A stretch of DNA of 64,000 bases from Ehretia macrophylla. Its lineage: Eukaryota > Streptophyta > Magnoliopsida > Boraginales > Ehretiaceae. A program made the position numbers and the translations under genes. The stretch covers positions 43,080,851 to 43,144,850 of the forward strand of contig CM075782.1 of NCBI GenBank assembly GCA_037974665.1. The letters are read 5' to 3'. Shown piece by piece: positions 21,703 through 34,116 of the stretch (positions within the stretch are counted from its first letter, which is position 1; every line of letters starts with the position of its first letter). Under the pieces are notes generated by a model. It did not search any database. It was not told the DNA's origin and saw only the letters and a list, made by a program, of their open reading frames with translations.

Positions 21703-23020
21703 ATGAGCAAAACCTATCAATCAAGGGGCTGATTGCAGCTCATTCCTTTTCTATCGCTCGTCTATCCCTCTAGTTAGGTTTTCCTTCCTTCCACTAGCTA
21801 ATAGACCGTTACCGATGCAACTTAAGATCCCTACGCTCTTGGTCACTCTTTGCTTCATAGGCCATTGCCTAGCTGAGCCTCTTGGGCTTGCCAACGGAGG
21901 AAATCCTAGCTCATTACTGCAGCCCCCTAGGCTTGCTAGCGAAGAAAATCCTAGCCCACTACACCCATAATGCCAAATCTAATCAGTCGATACTTTTTGC
22001 ATCATGGGCTGCAATAAGGGCCCAGTGTGAGCTTAGAGAAAGAAGATAGAAGAGGGCCCATCATAAATAGGTTTTTCAAACCGAAGCCATAAAATTTTTG
22101 CAACAAACCTGTGAATTCACAAATGTTTAACCACCCCCCACACCAAACCACAGCAAAACCCCACTCGGCCCAGGCGGAAACGGACAAAAAGGGTTGATGA
22201 ACTAACCAAAAGAAGAGAAATTCTGGTTGTAAAACACTCCGATTATCAAATTGGGCTCTTAGTTTAGACTTTTAACAAAGGCAGTTTAGTCTTACCCAGC
22301 ACATTCGGCCATCAATAGAAAACCCGAATAATAGTAGCCCGACCCGGAATCTATATGTTTAAGGTTTGAGTTGAGCTACCCTATCTTCTTGTTTCAAATT
22401 GGGCTATCAGTTTAGGCTCTTAAAGGATTATGTATATTTTTAGTTTGGATTGGAGAGAAAATAAAAGAGAGGAATAAATTTTATAACTACATTGACAAAT
22501 ATGCCCTCTTTTGATGTCCATAGAGCTATAAATTTTTTTAAAAGATTTGATCTCTTTTTTTTATTTATTTATTTAAAAGATCTAATCAATGAGACATGAA
22601 GAAAAATGACAAAAAAGAAAAAAAAACAGAGAAATGAAAAGACTAGTTCAGGGGTGGCAGAAGTGTAATTTCCAAAAGAACTAAAGGGTTATATTATCAT
22701 TTGGTTGCTTCAATTTTTCCTTTTCCCTGCTTTGACCCCAATTTGGGGTGATTTCAAATTTAACACAATGGCTGATTTTGCTTTTCTTTCCAAATCATTT
22801 CTCCCTTAAACCTCTCCAGTCCAAACAAGGGAACTGATTTAAAAATCACCCTAAAACCAAACCCTTCCCCCCAAATCCCTCAATCCAAACAAACCCTAAG
22901 TGCTTCTCAAATCTCACACTCACTGTCGTTGCCTCCAAACTTTACGATACCATGTACACTCACTCTCACACTCTCTCTTTGTATATATATATATATATAT
23001 ATATATGTCTATATGTAAAT
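21703..23020 (+). repeat. Repeat unit R, copy 1
   Basis: Starts 'gtaatgagcaaaacctatca' and runs through 'cacactcactgtcgttgcctc' into a (TA)n tract. The same sequence recurs at 33407-34111 continued at 45810-45880, and inverted at 51472-51937. It contains a 46-codon frame from 21813 ('MQLKIPTLLVTLCFIGHCLA', signal-peptide-like) with an internal tandem copy of about 40 bp ('cttgggcttgccaacggagg' / 'taggcttgctagcgaagaa'). I cannot assign it to a known family. Confidence 0.65.
22985..23007. repeat. (TA)n microsatellite
   Basis: Uninterrupted TA repeat inside R copy 1. Confidence 0.9.
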
Positions 23021-23394
23021 ATATTTAGTGTTGACGAATAATCCCTATTGCAAGTATAGAGCTATAAGCATCACGTACTGCATATATTTCACTAAATAGG
23101 CTCTTATGAAAATTTCAATTGACCAAGCTTTGAAACATGTAAAAAAAGCTGTTTGAAGTTTGCCAGTATAAGCTGTGGATTTATGCATATTTGTTTGTAT
23201 CTTTTTCTGGTTTGAATTCTTTTATGTCTACATTGCTTATAGTTAGTTAAATCATAAATCTTTTCGTTTTGTATTTGTGAAAAGCTTTAATGAGTGAGAA
23301 GATGATGTTATGGGGGAAATATTGTTTAGTTTTACGTGTTTGTTAATGAATTTAAGTGACAAATTTACAGGTTTTAGCTTAGTTATTTACACAC

Positions 23395-23700
23395 AACGCT
23401 TTAAAATTTGTGGGTGTACCATTCTTTTGTGCATTTATGTTCGTACCCGGCGCGGGTACAAACAAGACTCCCACAAATAGTCCGACATATTTGGATTTGA
23501 AGAAAATAATGATCTTGGTCTTTCATGAGTAAGAAATTTGCATACTTCATTTAGTTATTTGTGCAAAATGCCTTAAGAATGTGGGTGTTCCAACTTTTTC
23601 CTTGTGGGTGTGTAATTTATGTTCGTACCTTGTGCGCAAGATTCTTGCAAATAGCAGCCATTTATGCCTTTGAAGAAAATAATAATCTTGAGCAATATTT
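23395..23700 (+). repeat. Twofold tandem repeat of about 165 bp upstream of NEP1 copy 2
   Basis: 'tgtgggtgtaccattctttt ... ttatgttcgtacc ... gaagaaaataatgatcttg' at 23410-23520 is repeated, diverged, at 23578-23690. Only the second unit has a counterpart before NEP1 copy 1. Confidence 0.65.
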
Positions 23701-25550
23701 AAGACATTACTTGCTTTATAAAGGTTGGCTATTTCTAAGCTTAATGAACTAAAAGGTGAGTGTGTTGTGAAACTTGTAGAGTTGGGGCGATTTTAGTGTA
23801 AGTTTAAATGGTGAGGACTTATAAAATGAAAAGCATAAGAGAAAAAAGAAAGAGAGGACTGAAACAGATGAAGAGAGAGTGGAGGAAATTGTAAATCAAC
23901 TTGCTGGCATTCCAGTTGCACCATCGGATCAGAACAATAAGCCTGAGATTGTGTTTATTCTTGAGAAGGCTTCTTTAGAGGTTGCTAAAGTCGGAAAGGT
24001 TTGTGAAATATAATCTTTTCTTATATTCTTCTAGGGTCATTTCTTTGTGTCCACCTGTCTAATGTTACAATTCAAGCTATATGGTTCTTGGGTGTTTCTC
24101 TTTCAGTGATTATATTGTCGAAAAATGTGTCTTCTCTCTTCAACAACACATAATTTTGAATGTGATTACTAGTAACGTAATGCCATTTTGGCATGTTGTC
24201 TGAGAATCCACCTTTTTTTCCCCGAGAAATATTGTCTGAGAATCCACCTTGGCATCTGAAAGTGGTAATTGATAGAAAGGGAATAACAATGAAAACCTTT
24301 TTATTTTTCATATGGTAGTATTAAAAGCCTAAAAGATTGGTACTTCTTCTTAAATAGATATACCAACTGCTAAACTCAGAGGACCATGCCAATTTTCTCA
24401 AGAAGCATAACAAGAACCCTGCTGATTATCGACCTGACATTGCTCATCAGGTTAGTGAACTACACCTGTAATTGTTCTGAAAAGGCTTCTAACAAGTTTT
24501 CAAAATTTGCCTTTACATGAAATATTCTTTTAGATATACATCAGGTTCTTGATTAGGACCTGTAATGTGACTGACTGTTCTAACTATACAACATATTTCC
24601 AATGACCTTGCATCTTCATGAAGTTATCATTTTCATGGTTAAACTCTTGTAGGCATGCAAGATCCTGATCATTTTAGAGAACTCTAAAGAAGCTAAAAGG
24701 TTTATTATGGATGCACTTGTTGTTTGATTGTTCTATCCTTGGATTATTTGGGGAAGTAACTCATTCCTCGACTAGTAAACCTTAGAAAATGTTATCCATG
24801 AGAAATAGGCCGAATAATTAAATATGCATGATAAGTGACATTATCTTTTCACTCTTTAGTCTTAACTAGTCATCAAATAAGAGTAACAAAATGGGCGTCA
24901 AATGGAATTGTGCCTTTTTTTCCCTTGATTCTAGTTGTATCAAATAGTTTATATGGTTTTGATCTTGCTTAAAATACATTATGACATTCTTCATGTTCAG
25001 AAATGTTGTTTGGTTACCAAGCTAGTATTTCATATGCTTGTTTGTAACTGGAAGTGTATATTTATCAAGCTGAGTCATGTTACTTTCTTTCTGAAGTATT
25101 CATTCTGTGGAGTATATATTTACCAAGCTGTATCATATTACTTTCTTTCAGAAGTATTCATTCTATGAAGTATATATTTACCAAGGTGAATCATGTTACT
25201 TTACTTTTGAAGTATTCATTCTATGAAATGTTGATGGATTCAGGCAATCACAGTGATCTTAGATAGTTGATTAAACAAAGCTTGGAGATTAAAGGCGCTG
25301 TATGTAAGAACAGAGAAGGGCATTCTTTTCGAAATTAAACCTTATGTTCGTATCCCAAGAACATTCAAGAGATTTTCTGGTCTTATGTGTAAGTTGAACT
25401 TATAATTACTTAAATATTATGATATTGCAGAGTATAATATGATTTTTAAAATGCTCACTCCTTGTGACTTTCTCTAATGGATTTACTAATCACCATTGCA
25501 GTGCAACTGCTACAAAAGATGAGTATAGCTACTGTTGGCTCACGTGAAAA
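23560..25550 (+). pseudogene. NEP1/EMG1 copy 2, truncated and broken
   Basis: Closely matches 14649-16760, so it is a direct segmental duplicate about 8.9 kb downstream of copy 1. The start codon remains (23818), but about 85 bp of the Lys/Glu-rich part of exon 1 are deleted, shifting the frame. Exon 2 (24360-24451) is intact in sequence ('[20 protein letters not shown]'). Exon 3 has TGA in place of an Arg codon ('ILDS*LNKA', about 25267). Exon 4 stops matching after 'SREK' at about 25550, where CACTA subterminal repeats begin. Exons 5-7 are absent. The upstream region, splice sites and the intron-2 tandem repeat are shared with copy 1. Confidence 0.9.
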
Positions 25551-25557
25551 ATTGGAT

Positions 25558-25905
25558 TCTGCGACAGAAGGTTCCCCTCACCGTGCTGTCGCCAATTTGG
25601 GTCTCCAAATATTCTGTCAGTATCCCCTCGCCATCATTTCCCATCTCCAGCCTGTTACTATAGTTTGCTGTCAACGTGCCCTTGCCAACTTAATCCGTCC
25701 CCAAAACTGTCATAAAAATTGTCCTCGCCAACCTTCCCGTCGCCTGGCTATCACCAATGTTTTCCTTCACCGAGCACTCGCTAACTTATCCCGTCACCAA
25801 ACCGTCACCAAAATTTGCATCGCCAAGCCCTCGCTAACCTTTCCCCTCATCAATCCGTCACTAAGCTTTCCCGTCACCAAGCCGTCTCCAAGCCCTCATT
25901 AACTT
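25558..25905. repeat. CACTA subterminal repeat array
   Basis: Irregular repeats of about 10-15 bp such as 'cccgtcaccaa', 'ccctcgccaa', 'cgtcactaa', in both degenerate and exact form. They are normally binding sites of the TNPA-type protein. Confidence 0.7.
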
Positions 25906-26284
25906 AACCTTTCAATATAATAATAAATTCATAAATTTTACAAAAAATCATCCCAAACAGAACCTATTTGATATGTCAAATTCATTTCAAATTATGCCAA
26001 AACTACGATATGATTCATATAAATTAAAATCAAGCCTGTAATTTAAAACTGTTACAAATAGAAAAATATCAACATGGTATTGTATTTAACTTCAAACTAC
26101 ACAGTTAACATTATAAGAAATTATTCTTCATTTTCATCACTAGGTGAAGATGAAGAATGCTGCTCTTCAGGTTAAGTACAGATCTTTGTGTATAGGGCAT
26201 CCAACGCCTGGCTCTGCTTCTGCAATTGTTGCTGAAGTTGATTGATCAACTCGTTATGACTCTGGATCTGCTGCCCCTGAGATT

Positions 26285-28374
26285 GTAATATTTATTGCAT
26301 TGTAGAGGTCGCTCTCGTAACGGCGTCATTTAGGGCTTGCTCTGTGATTAGACGCCGAGGTTGGGTACTAGTGTTTGCAACAGACTCAATTGAAACCTGT
26401 GAACCTACCCCATATATGCGCCCTTTGCGTGGTGGATCGATAGCCTTTAAAAAAATTGCATTGTGATCCACAGGCGTAGGGTTTGAGTCTGATTCCGATG
26501 CATTAATAGCCATTTGGAGCAATTTATCGTCACGTGCCTATGAAAACAAGCATAACAAGTTAGCATTACGAAACCGATTTGTTACACAAACATTAATTTC
26601 TGGTGTACACAAACATAATATTCAAACACAATATATACAGGTGTTAAATCACTCTTTCATGCATTTACTCGTCAATCAAAAAACATACAGTATCTCATTT
26701 GTATTTCAGACTTTTTTCAATAACTTGTTACAAGATATTGCTAACAGAATTTGATTTACAACCTGATATGAACCTTTTTTAACCTCAACATTGCAATCAA
26801 CTACTACATCCCTGAGGAGACATTTTTAAACGTTGTATAACACATACACTTCCAACTTGTAACCATGTTCCATAAGCACCCATGTTTGTTCACATCATAC
26901 GTACATTCGTGCTCACACATAAATAATGGGAATCTTTTTCCTCTGGAATATTAACTTTAACAATTATAAATACTTGTAGCAGTCTTATACCTTTTATGCA
27001 AAAGGTAGAAAACAAATTATCTTCAACAAATACCCTATGCATTGTTGCCTCTACTAGAAATTCCTAGAATATTACATACTATAGTTTGTTCGGCCTGGGA
27101 GTCTGTTTACGGTCCGTCAGCTCCCTTCTGATGCGCCTTCTGGAAAACCTCCGCATAGGTCACTGTCCTCCCTAATTTTTTTCCTACAATAGCAATTCAC
27201 CAAATCCAACAACATATAAATGTACATTTAGGTAAAAGTTGAGTCGTATACATAATATATAATTAACCGAGATTCTATTACTAAATCAATACCATTCTTC
27301 TAGCTGCTTCATGGGTTGGGATTCAACCTAAATGGTGAGTAGACAGATTTGCCTTTCGATTGTCTGAATTTCTCTTTGAGATGGTCTACCACTGTGGGTT
27401 TTTCTATAGCTCTAGCATTTGGTTCCATACTTCAAGGGGTATGAAGTTTGGCTTCTTCGTTCTAGTTCGTCCTTTGTTTGTCAAATCTGAAATTTGGCAA
27501 CTTACAGTAGATTCAAACTTGCGCCAAATTTCAGCTCCATCGTTTGGAAGTCACTTGTACTCCCTCTGTTAAAATGTTAATATTAAGTAATAGTAATTCC
27601 ACAATTATAATGATAATTATACTATAGTTTTCATAATATTTATTGCGATAACATTTGATACCTTGAAATATTCGAACCATAATATCTTTGTATCACTTGG
27701 GACCTCTCTGTATGTCAACCAAGGTTCTACATATCCGGCATGTAGTCCTCGTGAAACCCCTTTAGTGGTGTTATATGGATCCCATCAATACAATATATAT
27801 AACATAATCAAAATATGTAAATAAAAAACGAAAATGTTGAAGCTTTTAAATTCATAAATTTAAAGTAATACATACCCGTTTCCTACGACCTTCAAATAGC
27901 GTTGCTTGTCATTTTGCCAAACTGTATAGTCAGCTAGAGAGGGAATCCATAAAATTGCCAATCTTCAATGCCTGCCACCTATCTATTAGTAGCTCTGGAA
28001 GACTCAGGCATATTAAAAAATTGCTCACCTCAGGGCGTTGAAGAGCCATCACCATCTACGTGTAAGTCCTCTAACTCTTGTGGCAGTCCAGATGATGAAG
28101 ATTGTTGTGCATTTTGACATGTTGACGGACCCTGTACATATGGCTGATCTTGTTGGGGATGTGCATCATTTGGGATCCGATGCTTCATTCCCACTGACGA
28201 TGTAGATGAACTACACCCAACGACCAAAGGGACATTGTCAGATCCACGACCATGAGTTGTATGTGCACTTGTGGATCCACGACCACTCACAAGATGTGTA
28301 CCCATAGATCCACGACCACCCAATGGCATAGCGTCATTGTAGCAGGCCGGATAGAATCGCTGACTATTTGGCAC
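26285..28374 (-). pseudogene. TNPA-like CACTA gene (plant transposase PF03004 type), decayed
   Basis: Minus-strand pieces in order: 28374-28030, a Gly/Ser/Gln-rich N-terminal part (GRGS repeats such as 'GGRGSMGTHLVSGRGSTSAH'); about 27790-27660, 'EPWLTYREVPSDTKILWFEY'; about 27500-27310, 'TVVDHLKEKFRQSKGKSVYS'; about 27190-27060, 'TVTYAEVFQKAHQKGADG'; 26522-26285, 'GRIYGVGSQVSIESVAN' and the C-terminus. The middle blocks follow the order of the Ptta/En/Spm family domain. Several stops lie in the central pieces, so the gene is dead. It would have bound the subterminal repeats and aided transposition. Confidence 0.72.
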
Positions 28375-28647
28375 CGTGCCGGTGTATGAGTGGAATATCT
28401 CCTTTTTGCTAGGTACAAGCTACTCTGCTTCAGTTATTTTTTTCCCTTGCGATTTGGATCTTCACCGCCTCCCATTGCCTGTTTTGACATATTAGAGTTT
28501 GAATATATAAATAAAAGACATACTTAAAAAATATAATTATGCATATTACTACCAAGCTGAAATATACAGACAACAAACAATATTACAATCATCAAACATA
28601 ATTTGAAAGAAAAACATGAAAAATATGTTTGCCTAACCTATGCTTTT

Positions 28648-29501
28648 TCAATAATCATCATATCCCTCATTGTCACCTTCATGATTGTCATCATCATCCC
28701 CCTTCTCTTCCTCATCCTTATCATCATCATCATGGTCATCATCATCATCATCATCATCATTATCATCATCATCATCATCATCATCATTATCATCATTATC
28801 ATCACTATTATCATCATCATCACCATCATAATTTGTTTCATGTTCATCTTCTTCGTCATCTACATATTCTTTTACATCTCCATGTTTGACATTTAGATCT
28901 TCTCCTATTATTTCAGTTTTCACAACCGAATAATTAATATGTTAATTAGAATGTAAATCATTCGGTTCCACTGTGGGCACATTCATATGATCCTCTTGAA
29001 AACTTGGGCTATCATCCACATTTATCTCTTGCCTGCCTATGTCATAGAAATATCTTGGACAAATTTTAACGAAGGCCACCCAATCAACTCGTTCTCTCTT
29101 GGCCCCTGAATATACATAATAGTACACCTGTTGGGCTTGACCTGCCAAGACAAACGGTTCATACTTGGGATATCTTCTTTTCACGTTCACCTCAACCAAT
29201 TCGGTCATGTGATTGGACTTCACACCTCTTTCATTTGTGGTATCATCCCAATCAACTTAAAAAGAACAACTCTTGTATGTTGCAACGTTGGATTAGGATA
29301 GTCAAGTTCAACAATGTCCTTTAAAACACTATAGTACCCTATTTCCCCAGTTGTACCATCGTCTGTACTTCTTACGAACACTCTACTATTGTTTGTAGAC
29401 TTTGAGGACCCATATTCGAACGTAGAGAACCTGTATTCGTTGACCATGTATCTACACCATCTGCGTGCCCTCCTATGTGGCCATTTGGAGAGATATTTCA
29501 C
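28648..29501 (-). pseudogene. CACTA TNP2-type transposase, C-terminal DUF4216 region and acidic tail
   Basis: 29501-29220 reads 'VNEYRFSTFEYGSSKSTNNS' and 'IVELDYPNPTLQHTRVVLFK'; 29223-28942 reads 'VKRRYPKYEPFVLAGQAQQV' and 'KRERVDWVAFVK'. Together they form the DUF4216 domain that follows the catalytic transposase domain in CACTA TNP2 proteins. A frame break separates the two pieces. The tail 28923-28648 is almost pure Asp/Glu, encoded by a (CAT)n run. The catalytic Transposase_21 part and DUF4218 are absent, lost at the 29536 border. Confidence 0.8.
28660..28845. repeat. (CAT)n trinucleotide repeat
   Basis: Long interrupted TCA/ATC run coding for poly-Asp on the minus strand. It also produces artificial Ile-, His- and Met-rich frames on other frames. 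Confidence 0.9.
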
Positions 29502-29536
29502 ACGATCGTCTATGTCATACCTATCTCTTAACTGCA

Positions 29537-29755
29537 GTTTATGAAAACGTAATGTTTATATAATCTCTTTATCTTAGAATGTCATATTTTGAGTGTTCAA
29601 TCTATTATGTATATAATAAAAGTGTTGAAGATAAATAATATAACAAATCCCTCTATAAAAGTTTAAACTGTTAGATGAGGTGGTCATTTAACAAAAAAGT
29701 TTTATTATATAAAGATAATAAAAATTCGAAGATATGATATATTATATATAACAAT
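29537..29755 (+). repeat. Repeat unit R, copy 2, outer segment
   Basis: Reverse-complement match of 52633-52860 (for example 'ttaaactgttagatgaggtgg' here against 'ccacctcatctaacagttta' there). It is separated from the rest of the unit by the solo LTR at 29756. Confidence 0.8.
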
Positions 29756-32710
29756 TGTGACACCCCATACCGAATATATAATTATTTTATTAATGTGCAT
29801 ATATATGTTTGCATAAAATTGTATATTTATTGATTTACATGCATTTGCCCTATTTAACTTGCATTTATGCTCAATTACGTGTACTTGTATGTTTTACAAC
29901 ATCGTGGACAATAATTAAATTCTACCTCATAACATTAGCGAACTAGAATAGTTAGAAGTCAAATAAATGACAACCAAAAATAAACAATTAGTTGAAGGGG
30001 CAAAATAGCCAGTGAGCTTAAACTAAATATCTTACCTACCATGAATTAAATAAAACACACAAAATCACACAAAACACACATATACAATTAGACACACATA
30101 AATTCACACGATCAGAAGAGAGGGAAGAAAAAAAAAAGGAGTTCTTGACCAATCTTCTTGCAATTTCTAGCTTCTAAAGGTGAGAAGTTCGTCCTACTTG
30201 TGCATTTATGTTGATCTTCTTGCTTGTGGTGCATGATATAAGAGTTTAGTGTATGATTTGGGCATTTTATATGTTGATAGAACTAGGCTTTATCCTATCA
30301 TGTTCTTGGTGTTTTTGAAGAATTAAGAAGTTTAGTACGTGTTAAATGATGCATAAGCATGCTTAAGTGAGGTATTAAAGTTGTGGTATAATGAAGATGG
30401 TATGTATACTCATATGTTGAAAGAAGAAAGAAAGAATTGGAGTCTGGAGGCGAAATTCGTGTAGCTGAATTTGCATCGACCGACTGATTTTGTGTATCAA
30501 CCGGCTGACTTTGTGTATTAGCCGATAGATTTTGTGTATTGACTTATATGTATTAGTTTATGGTACGGTTTTGTTGCCTAGTTTGCTAGCATATAAATGA
30601 GAGTTATTTTGTGTTCTAATGAGGTGGTTCTTGGATATAGTCTTGCATGATTTTCATGATTGAGATGAGGGATTTGATTTCATCTTCTTTGTGCATTATT
30701 GTTGATATTTTTGTTTCTTTAAAGTTTATCTTAAGTAGAAAGTTGATCAATTAAGTTATTATATATATCTAACTTTTGAATTAGTAATCATAATGCTAGA
30801 CATGTTCTCTTTTAATATATTTTGCAAGTTTTATGGTAGTTGGAAGATTAGAAGAATGCTATGTTAGCCTAAAGCTAAGTTGTAGTCTACATGTTTGTAA
30901 AAATTATTGAATGAAGTGAAACCTTGCCTTAAACACATTATACATAGCTTATGAGTAGGATTTCAAAGAAAATTTATAGTGTTGTGTGTGTGTGGATTTT
31001 CGGCCAAAGGGCCATTTTGATTATAGCTTTTTTCTTTTTGTTTTCTTAAGCTTTAAAATGGCTAGTTTTGTTTAGTGGCTAGTCTAGGTGATATTCTTCT
31101 ACGATTTGAATTCTAATAAATGTTGTATGTTATTTAAGTAGAATGTAAAGTTAGTGAATTAGTTAGTTAGTAATGAATGTTATAGCTAAAAGGTATTTGA
31201 AGTTATATGTATGGTAATGATTCTTAAACCAAGTTTTATAGAGAAGTTGAGTTGTTTCATTGCCTAAGTTATTGGAATTCTTGTGTAGTTAATGCTATTT
31301 AGAAGTCAAGAAGTGTCTTAAAACTACTTGTACGCTGGTGTTAGTTATTCAGAGATGACTTCAACTTATGTAAGGTAAAGAATATCTTCAAACATGTTAG
31401 TGAGATAATGTAAAGTAGTTAAGTTTGATGTGATAGTTTAACTACAATCAAGTCTAATTTACTCTTAATTATGAATCCTATGTGAATTGCTAGTTATGGT
31501 GCAATTAGAGAAGGTTTGAAGGAGTCCTTGGCTTCTTGAGGTGAGGGAGTCTTCATCCTTACGTACATAATAGTTTAGTTTCTTATTTATAGATTATGTG
31601 ATTTACTATAATTGTTAAAGAAATGTGTACTTATTGATTATATATTGTGCGTGAGAGCAACCCACTTTGTTGTCCCTTATTTATTATTTTGCTTCATATT
31701 GCTTCATATTATTGTTATATTGTTCTTGTCTTTAAGTGCATTGCATAGTGGTTGTGCAACCATAGTGTCGGAGGCGGATGTATTGGATATCGGTTGGGCG
31801 GCAGCGGGCTTGTCAGTGGATATCCGATCTCTATGCTCGAGTCCCTCACTCGCGCTCAAGTCCCTCACTCGCCTAGTCTGGAGATTGGCAGAGGGTGTTG
31901 GGTTGTAGGATTTTCGGGGTACATCCGGAGTACACCCATTGGATTGTTTGGGAGCTTATGCCGGTACATTGATCGAGGTTCGTGGTTCGTGATTAAAGAT
32001 CAAGTGAATTTTGGAGTGTTTGGGGTTAAAGTGAATCGTATCTTTTTTAATGTGTGGCATTTTAGTGTTTGTTGTCTCTTATTTGCTAAATTGATATTGT
32101 TGGCTTAAATGTTGCATTGCACGAATTCCCTTATAAAATGTTTCCTGTATATTGTTCCCCTCCCTCACTGAGTATACATGATTGTATACTCACTCCTCAT
32201 TACCTACCTTTCAGGTATTGTAGTGTTCGAAGGAATGTTCGTGCTTGTGGTGCTTGGTCTTTGCTTTGGAGTCAATGTGTTATGTGGTGTGGGTTATAAA
32301 GATGTACTTTTGAATTGTATGTATTCAATGAATAAAGAAATGTAATTTAAGGTTAACTAGATAATTAGAGTAGTATGATAACCTTGTTTTTGTAATAGTT
32401 TAGTATTATTTCAATTCAGGCATGAGCGTACATGTCTAAAGAAAAAGAGTTAGGAGAGCCTTTGAAATTGGAAATATATAATTGTTTGTGTTTGTTTGTT
32501 GAGAACCAAGGCTCGAATAGCCTTGAGGAGTTGTGGAATGTGTTGGATACGGTACTGGTCTATTTATATTCTGTTTGTAGGTTTTGGTTTGTTCTATAAA
32601 CGGGGGAGACTCTATCTATTTTCCCTAAATTTTGTGCCCGGGTTTGGATTTGGGTTGAGTATAGCATGGTTAATAGAGTCTCCGGTCTCGTGAGGGATCG
32701 GGGCGTTACA
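29756..32710 (+). mobile_element. Solo LTR A, 2955 bp
   Basis: Starts TGTGACACCCC and ends GGGGCGTTACA. Flanks are acaat (29751-29755) and ccaat (32711-32715). The inverted R copy at 52620-52640 carries the empty site ('aagctattgttat', i.e. 'ataacaatagctt'), proving the boundaries. No primer site or coding region is inside, so this is an LTR left by recombination. It contains a fourfold repeat of about 28 bp at 30470-30545 ('ccgactgattttgtgtatca'-type units). It resembles the LTR at 47497-51471. Confidence 0.85.
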
Positions 32711-34116
32711 CCAATAGCTTGTGTGCTGCTTATACCTTTTGGCTTTTCTTTTATGTTCTCTTTGAGCGTTTAGACATAATTATGAACCAAGTAGATAATC
32801 AAGACTTTTCTTATCATTTATGAAGTTCCTTCTTATTGACGTTACTTTTTACTTGAAAAATTAGGTCAAAAGGGAAATAACATTATACGAGAAACTTAAT
32901 AACGGTGAATTGTCCACATTATTTTACCATAATTATATATAACTGCAATAATAATTCAATATTGTTAGATCCTCTCTATCCTCTCAAAATCCCCTATTTT
33001 AACTCACCATTTTTTGTTGTCATTAGTTGAATTTACCATTCAAATTTCTGAGTAAATTCGACAAATTATAAACAACACAAGGAGTACAAAATTACACGAA
33101 ATTCGCAAACACATTGCAAAAGATTTTAAGAATCAAGTTTTCCTATGTATGGAAGGATACACTGCCATACACTTATTTTCTAATTCCTGATAATAATATG
33201 CAATGGCTTTTTGATTATACCCATTGTAAACCGTAGAAATCTACAATTAAGATATAGGAGAACCTAAGTCCCTTTGGTTGATAAGGGGCCCTGGTAAGTG
33301 AGTGGTAGTGGAGGTCACTAAGGGATTCACAGAGGTACTTTCTCAAGGGCCGGGTAGGTTTAGGGTGTAGATTTCGTGTCTCTAGAGAATTCTCCTCCTC
33401 CCATAAGTAATGAGAAAAACCCATCAATCAAGGGGCTGATTGCAGTTCCTTCTTTTTCTATCGCTCATCTATCCCTCCAGTCAGGTTTTCATTCCTTCCA
33501 CCAGCTATAGGCCGTTACCGATGCAACTTAAGATCCTTACGCTCTTGGTCACTATCTGCTTCATAGGCCATCACCTAGCTGAGCCTCTTGGGCTTGCCAA
33601 CGGAGGAAATCCTAGCTCATTACCACATCCCCTAGGCCTGTTAGCGAATGAAATCCTAGCCCACTACACCCATAATGCCAAATCTAATAAGTCGATACTT
33701 TTTGTATCATGGGTTGCAATAAGGGCCTAGTGTGAGCTTGGAGAAAGAAGAAAGAAGAGGGCCCAACATAAATAGGTTTTTCAAATCGAAACCATAAAAA
33801 GTTTTGCTACAGGCCTGTGAATTCACAAATTTTTAACCACCCTACATACCAAACCACAACAAAACCCCACCCAGCCCCTCTTGGCCCAGGTGGAAACGGA
33901 CAAAAAGAGGTTGATGAACTAACCAAAAGAAGAGAAATTTTGGTCATAAAATACTCCGATTATCAATTTGGGCTCTTAATGGAGGCAGTTTAGTCTTACT
34001 CGACCCATTCGACCATCAACAGAAAACCCAAATAATAATAGCTTGACCTGGAATCTTTATGTTTAAAGTTTGAGCTGAGTTACCCTATAAGTACTTCTCA
34101 AATATCCGCACATCCC
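32711..34116 (+). repeat. Repeat unit R, copy 2, main segment
   Basis: From 'agcttgtgtgctgcttatac' it is the reverse complement of 51472-52625, and from 33407 it is also a direct match of R copy 1. The frame starting at about 33521 ('MQLKILTLLVTICFIGHHLA') stays open to 33730. Confidence 0.75.

Larger units (their letters stand above)
25551..29536 (-). mobile_element. CACTA (En/Spm) transposon, both ends lost
   Basis: Minus-strand order: DUF4216-type C-terminal part of a TNP2 transposase, an acidic tail, a TNPA-like second gene, and then subterminal repeats. The block 25558-25905 has many short copies of 'ccgtcaccaa / tcgccaa / tcgctaa', typical of CACTA subterminal arrays. No CACTA..TAGTG terminus is seen at either border. 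The left border cuts NEP1 copy 2 and the right border abuts repeat R at about 29536. Confidence 0.8.

Noticed and set aside
28603..28896. Ile-, His- and Met-rich open frames on both strands
   Set aside because: All come from the (CAT)n trinucleotide run; only the Asp-rich minus frame fits the CACTA gene.
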